Of a stretch of DNA of 64,000 bases, positions 58,621-64,000 are shown piece by piece. Numbering within the stretch: the first letter of the stretch is position 1; every line of letters begins with the position of its first letter. The DNA is from Planobispora longispora (GTDB lineage Bacteria > Actinomycetota > Actinomycetes > Streptosporangiales > Streptosporangiaceae). The stretch spans positions 1-64,000 of the forward strand of contig NZ_BOOH01000051.1 of the NCBI RefSeq assembly GCF_016863135.1, given 5' to 3'. Under the pieces are notes generated by a model. That model searched no databases. It was not told the origin of the DNA and saw only the letters and a program-made list of their open reading frames with translations. The position numbers and the translations under genes are program-made.

Positions 58621-59919
58621 ATGGGTATGCCCCGTCCCCGGTTTCTCGCTCCGATGATCGCCGCGGTCGCCCTGACCGTGAGCGTGACCGCCTGCGGCGG
58701 CGGCGGAACGGAGGCGAGCGGGCAGGCCGGTCCCGGCGCGCCGGCCGAGAAGATAAAGCTGACCGTCGCGCTGTTCAGCGACTTCCACTACGCGCCGCTG
58801 TACGAGGAGTTCAAGAAGACGCACCCCAACGTGGAGATCGTGGAGCGCCGGGCGCAGTTCAACGACCACCACACCAACCTCATCACGCAGCTGACCACCG
58901 GCGCGGGCGCCGCGGACGTCGTGGCGGTCGAGGGCGGCTACGTCGGCGCCTTCACCCCCTCGCCGGAGAAGTTCTACAACCTCAAGGACTACGGCCTGGA
59001 CAAGCGGCAGAGCGAGTACCTGGACTGGAAGTGGCAGCTGGGCGTCTCCAACGACGGCTCGTCGCTGATGGGCCTGGGCACCGACGTCGGCGGCCTGGCC
59101 ATGTGCTACCGGCCCGACCTGTTCAAGAAGGCCGGGCTGCCCACCGACCGCGAGGAGGTGTCGGCGCTCTGGCCCACCTGGGACCAGTACGTCGAGACGG
59201 GCAAGAAGTTCGTCGCGGCCGGCGTCGAGGGCGCCAAGTTCACCGACGGCCCGGGCGAGCACTTCCGCGCCATGGTCGAGCAGGCGCCGGTCGGTTACTA
59301 CGACGAGCAGTACAACATCATCGCCGGGAGCAACCCGGAGGTGCGCAAGGCCTACGACATGGGCGTCCGTATGGTCAACGAGGGCCTGTCGGCCAAGCTC
59401 GCCGCCTTCACCCCGCCGTGGAACACCGGGATCGCCAAGGGGACCTTCGCCACCATGGTCTGCCCGGCCTGGAAGACCGGCACGATCAAGGACCAGAACC
59501 CCGGTGAGGGCGCCTGGGACATCGCCGCGGTGCCCGGCGGCGGCGGCAACCAGGGCGGCACCCACCTGATGCTGCCCAAGCAGGGCAAGCACCCCAAGGA
59601 GGCCGCGGAGCTGATCGACCTGCTCACCAGCAAGGAGAGCCAGATCAAGCTCTTCAAGGAGGCCAGCGCGCTGCCCTCGCTGCCCGCCCTGTACGACGAT
59701 CCGGCGGTCAAGGACTTCGTCAACCCGTACTTCGGCAACGCGCCGATCGGCAAGATCTTCACCGACGCCGCGAAGGCCCTCAAGCCGCAGAAGGTGGGTC
59801 CCAAGGCCGGTGATCTCCTGAAGGCGTTCGGCGACGCCCTTCAGCGGGTCGAGCAGGGCAAGCAGAACCCGGAGGAGGCCTGGGCCCAGGCGCTGAAGGA
59901 CGTCGGCAGGATCAAGTAG
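58621..59919 (+). CDS. Sugar ABC transporter substrate-binding lipoprotein (importer 1)
   Basis: 432 residues from ATG 58621 (AAGGAGGG upstream). The signal ends in a lipobox (VSVTACGG), so the mature protein is a membrane-tethered lipoprotein. It is a family-1 extracellular solute-binding protein (carbohydrate uptake CUT1 type): LTVALFSDFHYAPLYEEFKK, ITQLTTGAGAADVVAVEGGY and a C-terminal AWAQALKDVGRIK. First gene of an operon with two permeases; no ATPase gene is present, so a shared MsiK-type ATPase is expected. Confidence 0.93.
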   Translation: MGMPRPRFLAPMIAAVALTVSVTACGGGGTEASGQAGPGAPAEKIKLTVALFSDFHYAPLYEEFKKTHPNVEIVERRAQFNDHHTNLITQLTTGAGAADVVAVEGGYVGAFTPSPEKFYNLKDYGLDKRQSEYLDWKWQLGVSNDGSSLMGLGTDVGGLAMCYRPDLFKKAGLPTDREEVSALWPTWDQYVETGKKFVAAGVEGAKFTDGPGEHFRAMVEQAPVGYYDEQYNIIAGSNPEVRKAYDMGVRMVNEGLSAKLAAFTPPWNTGIAKGTFATMVCPAWKTGTIKDQNPGEGAWDIAAVPGGGGNQGGTHLMLPKQGKHPKEAAELIDLLTSKESQIKLFKEASALPSLPALYDDPAVKDFVNPYFGNAPIGKIFTDAAKALKPQKVGPKAGDLLKAFGDALQRVEQGKQNPEEAWAQALKDVGRIK

Positions 59920-59948
59920 CCCGTCCCCGCCCTCGTCCAGCGCCGGTC

Positions 59949-59979
59949 GGCCGGCCGGCCACGCGCCGGCCGGCCGGCC
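59949..59979 (+). terminator. Hairpin between binding-protein and permease genes
   Basis: A perfect 12-bp GC stem (GGCCGGCCGGCC both sides) with a 7-nt loop lies inside the operon. It probably acts as a partial terminator or mRNA stabiliser that keeps binding-protein levels above permease levels. Confidence 0.65.
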
Positions 59980-60018
59980 GGTTCCTTCCCCGCTCATGAG
60001 TCGCCGAAAGGAGCTGCC

Positions 60019-60993
60019 ATGGCCACTCGCGCGCCAGAGCGCCTGGCGGAGGTCCCCCCGGGCAAGCCGGCGGGACATCACCGCCGCGCCGTCCGCCGCC
60101 ACCTGGTCCACCAGCTCGACGTCAAGGGGTCGCCGTACGCGTACGTGGCCCCGTTCTTCCTGCTCTTCGCCGCGTTCGGGCTGTTCCCGCTGGCCTACAC
60201 CGCCTGGGTGAGCCTGCACGAGTGGACGCTGCTCGCGGACGAGCAACCCTTCGTCGGCCTGGAGAACTTCAGGACGCTGCTCGCCGACGACTACTTCTGG
60301 AACGCCACCTTCAACACCCTGTCCATCGGGGTGCTGTCCACCGTCCCGCAGCTGCTGCTGGCCATCTGGCTGGCGCACCTGCTCAACCGGCCGCTGCGGG
60401 CGCAGACCCTCTTCCGCGTCACGCTGCTGCTGCCCAACGTGACGAGCGTGGTCGCGGTGGTGGTGATCTTCAGTCAGCTGTTCGGCCGGGACTTCGGCAT
60501 GATCAACTGGATGCTGTCCTGGTTCGGCGCCGACGCCGTGCCGTGGAACGAGGGGGTGGCGAGCTCCCACGTCGCCATCTCCATCATGATCATGTGGCGG
60601 TGGACCGGCTACAACGCGCTGATCTTCCTGGCGGCCATGCAGGCCGTCCCGCGCGAGCTGTACGAGGCGGCCACCATCGACGGAGCGAGCGAGTTCACCC
60701 AGCTCCGCCGGATCACCATCCCGATGATCAAGCCCACGATCGTCTTCGTCGTCATCACCTCGACGATCGGCGCCATGCAGGTGCTCGCCGAGCCGCTGCT
60801 CTTCGGCGTCTACACCCTCACCGGCGGCGTGGACCGGCAGTACCAGACGCTCGCGCTGTTCATCTACGAGAACTTCGTCAAGCTCGACTTCGGCTACGCC
60901 TCGGCCATCTCCTGGATGATGTTCGTCTTCATCGTCGTGATCGCCGGCGTCAACTACCTGATCACCCGCCGGAGCAGGGGAGGACTGCTATGA
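60019..60993 (+). CDS. Sugar ABC permease (importer 1, first subunit)
   Basis: 324 residues from ATG 60019 (AAAGGAGC upstream). MalF-type CUT1 permease with six membrane helices after a cytoplasmic N-terminus (about 40 residues), and the EAA loop ELYEAATIDGASEFTQLRRI. It overlaps the next permease by four bases (ATGA). Confidence 0.94.
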   Translation: MATRAPERLAEVPPGKPAGHHRRAVRRHLVHQLDVKGSPYAYVAPFFLLFAAFGLFPLAYTAWVSLHEWTLLADEQPFVGLENFRTLLADDYFWNATFNTLSIGVLSTVPQLLLAIWLAHLLNRPLRAQTLFRVTLLLPNVTSVVAVVVIFSQLFGRDFGMINWMLSWFGADAVPWNEGVASSHVAISIMIMWRWTGYNALIFLAAMQAVPRELYEAATIDGASEFTQLRRITIPMIKPTIVFVVITSTIGAMQVLAEPLLFGVYTLTGGVDRQYQTLALFIYENFVKLDFGYASAISWMMFVFIVVIAGVNYLITRRSRGGLL

Positions 60994-61859
60994 CCGGCAT
61001 GACCGCCGGCCGGACGAGGGGCCGGACGGCCCGCCGGGGCGTCCCCGGCGCCCCCCGCAGGCTCATCTATCTCACGCTGACGGCGGTGGCCTTCTTCTCG
61101 GCGATCCCGCTGTACTACAGCGTCGTGGTGGCCTCCCGGGACAACGCGGCGCTGGCGGAGGTCCCGCCCCCGCTGGTGCCCGGCGGGAACTTCTTCGCCA
61201 ACGTGGCCCGGGTGTTCGACACCGTGCCCTTCGGGCTGGCGCTGGCCAACTCCGTCCTGGTCTCCGGCTCCATCGCGCTGTCGGTGATGTTCTTCTCCAC
61301 GCTGGCCGGCTTCGCCTTCGCCAAGCTGCGCTTCCGCGGCCGGAACATCCTGCTGCTGCTCACCGTGGCGACCATGATGGTCCCGGCCCAGCTGGGGATC
61401 ATCCCGCTCTACATGCTCATGGTGAAGCTGGAGTGGACCGGCACGATGTACGCGCTGATCGTCCCCGCCATGGTCAGCGCGTTCGGCGTCTTCTTCATGA
61501 CGCAGTACCTGTCCCGGGCGCTCCCGTCCGAACTGCTGGAGGCGGGCCGGGTGGACGGCTGCACCACGTGGGGACTGTTCTGGCACGTGGTGATCCCGGT
61601 CGCCCGCCCCGCGGCGGCCGTGCTCGGCATGCTCACCTTCATGTCGGCCTGGAACGACTACTTCTGGCCGCTGGTCGTGCTGACCCCGGAGAACCCCACC
61701 GTGCAGGTCGCCCTGTCGACGCTGGCCGCCGGGTACGTCAACGACTACGTGCTCGGCCTGACCGGTACCGCGCTGGGCACGTTGCCGCTGGTCGTCGTGT
61801 TCGCCCTGCTCGGCAAGCAGATCATCGGAGGCATCATGCAGGGGGCCGTCAAGGGCTGA
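60990..61859 (+). CDS. Sugar ABC permease (importer 1, second subunit)
   Basis: 289 residues from ATG 60990, overlapping the preceding stop. MalG-type CUT1 permease: six helices, the EAA loop ELLEAGRVDGCTTWGLFWHV, and a C-terminal GGIMQGAVKG. Last gene of importer 1, followed by a strong terminator. Confidence 0.94.
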   Translation: MTGMTAGRTRGRTARRGVPGAPRRLIYLTLTAVAFFSAIPLYYSVVVASRDNAALAEVPPPLVPGGNFFANVARVFDTVPFGLALANSVLVSGSIALSVMFFSTLAGFAFAKLRFRGRNILLLLTVATMMVPAQLGIIPLYMLMVKLEWTGTMYALIVPAMVSAFGVFFMTQYLSRALPSELLEAGRVDGCTTWGLFWHVVIPVARPAAAVLGMLTFMSAWNDYFWPLVVLTPENPTVQVALSTLAAGYVNDYVLGLTGTALGTLPLVVVFALLGKQIIGGIMQGAVKG

Positions 61860-61905
61860 GCGCAGGGGAGCCCCGGGGCCGGACGCCCGGGGCGGTTCGG
61901 GATCG

Positions 61906-61946
61906 GACGTCGGGTGCCGCCGTGTGGCGGCACCCGACGTCGTTTT
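61906..61946 (+). terminator. Intrinsic terminator of importer 1
   Basis: A perfect 16-bp stem (GACGTCGGGTGCCGCC and complement), 4-nt loop and a following TTTT. It is the clearest intrinsic terminator in the window. Confidence 0.9.
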
Positions 61947-61948
61947 AT

Positions 61949-61964
61949 GGGAAATCGCTCTCCA
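61949..61964 (+). promoter_or_regulatory. Degenerate LacI operator
   Basis: GGGAAATCGCTCTCCA matches the 16-bp GH3 operator at 13 positions, with an intact right half. It lies just after the terminator, about 170 bp before the main importer 2 operator, and may be an auxiliary or decayed site. Confidence 0.5.
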
Positions 61965-62119
61965 AGGCGGAGGCCCACATCGTGAACATCAAGAATTGGT
62001 CACGGCCGGTTGGAAACTCCCTGTTCACGTAGGGGAAGCGAGGAGGAAACCGGATCCGGGCCCCCGGCCGGAGGGGGTGAGGCTTGACAGTGCTCGCCCC
62101 GCAGGGACACTCTCCTCTT

Positions 62120-62133
62120 GGAGAGCGCTCTCC
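62120..62133 (+). promoter_or_regulatory. LacI operator before the second sugar importer
   Basis: GGAGAGCGCTCTCC, a perfect 14-bp palindrome, about 90 bp upstream of the GTG start of the binding-protein gene. TTGACA at about 62084 may be the -35 element. The rest of the 363-bp gap 61860-62222 holds the importer 1 terminator and the degenerate site. Confidence 0.88.
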
Positions 62134-62222
62134 GATCCCGGTCGTATCGGGACTGCGGAACATCCGGACCCACCCCCCGACTCCCCCCGAACTCCGGAGT
62201 CCTCACCATCGAAGGAACAACC

Positions 62223-63545
62223 GTGCGTATTCGAAAGCTCGCCACCACGGCCCTGGCCGGGGCCCTGCTGCTGGCCGCCTCCGCCTGCGGCGGCGACGGC
62301 GGCGACGGCGGAACCTCCGCCGAGAGCGGCGCCCCCAAGACCCTCACCTACTGGGCGTCCAACCAGGGCCCCAGCCTCGAGGCCGACCAGGAGATCCTCA
62401 AGCCCGAGCTCGACCGCTTCAAGAAGGAGACCGGGATCGAGGTGAAGGTCGAGGTCGTGCCGTGGGCCGACCTGCTCAACCGGATCCTCGCGGCCACCAC
62501 CTCGGGCCAGGGCCCGGACGTGCTCAACATCGGCAACACCTGGTCGGCCTCGCTGCAGGCCACCGGCGCCTTCGTGCCCTTCGACGACGCGCTGCTGGCC
62601 AAGCTCGGCGGCAGGGACCGCTTCCTCGGCCCGAGCCTCGCGGCGACCGGGGCCTCGGGGCAGCCGCCCGCCGCGGTCCCGATCTACGGCATGACCTACG
62701 GCCTGATGTACAACAAGAAGATGTTCGCCGAGGCGGGCGTCGAGGCCCCGCCGAAGACCTGGGACGAGCTCATCGAGACGGGCAAGAAGCTCACCAAGGA
62801 CGGCAAGTGGGGCCTGGCCGTGGAGGGCGCCAGCGTCACCGAGAACGCCCACCACGCCTTCATCTTCGGCCAGCAGCACGGCGCCGAGCCGTTCGACGCC
62901 TCCGGCAAGCCGCAGTTCGACTCCGACAAGCAGGTCGCCGCGACCAAGCAGTTCCTGGACCTGATGGCGGTCCACAAGATCGTCAACCCGAGCAACGCCG
63001 AGTACGGCAACGGCACCCAGGCCGTGCAGGACTTCACCTCCGGCAAGGCCGCGATGCTGATGTGGCAGTCCATCGCCTCCTCGGCGAAGGCGGCCGGCAT
63101 GAGCGAGGACGACTACGGCGTCGCCCCCATCCCGCTCCCCGACCCCGCCCAGGGCGGCAAGCAGGTCAACGGCATGGTGGCCGGCATCAACATGGCGATC
63201 TTCAAGAGCAGCAGGAACCGGGACGCGGCCGTGGAGTTCGTCAAGTTCATGACGGGCAAGCAGACGCAGCAGAACCTCAACAAGGCCTACGGCTCGCTGC
63301 CCACCGTCAAGGACGCCTACGACGACCCCGCGTTCCAGAGCGAGCACATCAAGGCCTTCCAGGAGATCCTCGCCACCACCGCGGCGCCGCTGCCCCAGGT
63401 GCCCGAGGAGAGCCAGTACGAGACGCTGGTCGGCACGGCGATGAACGAGCTGTTCGCGGACGTGGCCAGCGGCAAGCAGGTCACCGAGGAGCAGATCAAG
63501 GCGAAGCTGACCGAGGCCAACGAGAAGATGCTGGCCGGCAGCTGA
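62223..63545 (+). CDS. Sugar ABC transporter substrate-binding lipoprotein (importer 2)
   Basis: 440 residues from GTG 62223 (GAAGGAA upstream); the frame is open to 62118, but that part lies in the operator region. Lipobox at LAASACGG. A CUT1-type solute-binding protein: LTYWASNQGPSLEADQEILK, VEVVPWADLLNRILAATTSG, PVYGMTYGLMYNKK-type strand. Its paralogy to importer 1 is only general, so the two systems probably take different sugars under one regulator. Confidence 0.93.
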   Translation: MRIRKLATTALAGALLLAASACGGDGGDGGTSAESGAPKTLTYWASNQGPSLEADQEILKPELDRFKKETGIEVKVEVVPWADLLNRILAATTSGQGPDVLNIGNTWSASLQATGAFVPFDDALLAKLGGRDRFLGPSLAATGASGQPPAAVPIYGMTYGLMYNKKMFAEAGVEAPPKTWDELIETGKKLTKDGKWGLAVEGASVTENAHHAFIFGQQHGAEPFDASGKPQFDSDKQVAATKQFLDLMAVHKIVNPSNAEYGNGTQAVQDFTSGKAAMLMWQSIASSAKAAGMSEDDYGVAPIPLPDPAQGGKQVNGMVAGINMAIFKSSRNRDAAVEFVKFMTGKQTQQNLNKAYGSLPTVKDAYDDPAFQSEHIKAFQEILATTAAPLPQVPEESQYETLVGTAMNELFADVASGKQVTEEQIKAKLTEANEKMLAGS

Positions 63546-63556
63546 CCCGCCCACCC

Positions 63557-63588
63557 GCGGCGCCGGGCGGAGCACCGCCCGGCGCCGC
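63557..63588 (+). terminator. Hairpin between importer 2 binding-protein and permease genes
   Basis: A perfect 14-bp stem (GCGGCGCCGGGCGG and complement) with a 4-nt loop, in the same position as the hairpin in importer 1. Confidence 0.7.
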
Positions 63589-63625
63589 GCTCGCTTCCGA
63601 TCCCCTCGATCCCCCCGATAGGAGA

Positions 63626-64000
63626 ATGATGGTCGCGTCCACCACGCCGCGGCCCGGCGCGCGGCGCGGAACCGGGTCGCGGGAGGGCGGGTCCCCGCGG
63701 TCCAGCGGGAGGGGGCCGGGCCGGATCGCCGCCCTGATCCCGGTGCGGCTGCGCCGCCTCGGCCTGCCGTACCTGCTGATCCTCCCGGCGATCGTGCTGG
63801 AGCTCCTCATCCACCTGGCGCCGATGCTGGTCGGCATCTGGATGAGCTTCCTCAAGCTCACCCAGTTCTTCATCCGCAACTGGTCCGCGGCCCCGGGCGC
63901 GGGCCTGGCCAACTACGAGATCGCGGTGGACTTCGACTCGGCGGTGGGCGCCTCCCTGCTGCGGTCCTTCACCGTCACCGTCGCCTTCACCGTGCTGGCG
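63626..64000 (+). CDS. Sugar ABC permease (importer 2), 3' end outside window
   Basis: 125 codons are visible from ATG 63626 (a second ATG follows at 63629; AGGAG upstream). A basic, Gly/Ser-rich cytoplasmic N-terminus of about 45 residues leads to the first membrane helix (YLLILPAIVLELLIHLAPML) and the MalF-type LKLTQFFIRNWS loop. The rest lies beyond the window. Confidence 0.9.
   Translation, partial: MMVASTTPRPGARRGTGSREGGSPRSSGRGPGRIAALIPVRLRRLGLPYLLILPAIVLELLIHLAPMLVGIWMSFLKLTQFFIRNWSAAPGAGLANYEIAVDFDSAVGASLLRSFTVTVAFTVLA

Overview
The window is high-GC, densely coded DNA from a filamentous actinomycete. The gene families point to a Streptosporangium/Nonomuraea/Microbispora-type organism: a DUF6158 protein, an XRE(DUF5753)-DUF397 pair, F420-linked PPOX and LLM enzymes, streptogrisin-type proteases, a GH74 xyloglucanase with CBM2, and CGNR and DinB proteins. 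This placement is inferred from gene content only. No rRNA, tRNA or CRISPR array was seen.

Layout. 0-2.6 kb: two tandem S1 proteases, the first cut by the window edge before its catalytic serine. 2.7-8.4 kb: regulators, a patatin, a SoxR/PPOX divergent pair with a textbook SoxR box, and a two-gene unit pairing a TIM-barrel isomerase with a phosphotriesterase-like protein that has lost metal ligands. 8.7-12.4 kb: a large secreted GH74 xyloglucanase and a PGPGW membrane protein. 12.4-22.9 kb: an accessory region with MocR and AraC regulators, a lower-GC secreted protein, decayed IS630 and ISAs1 copies, a methyltransferase, a PIN/VapC-like toxin pair, a P450 and a hydrolase pseudogene. Part of it (16.5-22.9 kb) is bracketed by 485-bp near-identical direct repeats. 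22.9-32.2 kb: metabolic and housekeeping genes (GroES-like, DUF1349, DUF885 peptidase, CGNR regulator, SDR, rhodanese/TetR, penicillin acylase, DinB). 32.3-36.4 kb: a siderophore-type iron ABC importer with two iron boxes in its divergent promoter. 36.4-44.7 kb: a helicase-associated protein, an anti-sigma-type ATPase facing an XRE/DUF397 unit, a NIPSNAP-like gene, a chemoreceptor and a histidine phosphatase.

44.8-51.4 kb: an LLM flavin oxidoreductase and a membrane protein, then a translationally coupled run of phytanoyl-CoA-dioxygenase-like, phosphotriesterase, P450, SDR and Gfo/Idh/MocA genes. The palindrome AnCAAGnnCTTGnT lies before both the LLM gene and this operon. A related palindrome precedes the NIPSNAP-like gene. 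Together they look like one undescribed catabolic or tailoring pathway under a TetR-type repressor that is not encoded here.

51.5-64 kb: an orphan histidine kinase, a DoxX/LysR pair, then a glucoside-utilisation locus. That locus has a LacI repressor, an intracellular GH3 beta-glucosidase and two ABC sugar importers, with near-identical palindromes built on GAGAGCGCTCTC at each promoter. The same palindrome appears 31 kb away before the DUF1349 gene. The secreted GH74 enzyme could supply oligosaccharides to this system, but its promoter lacks the palindrome.
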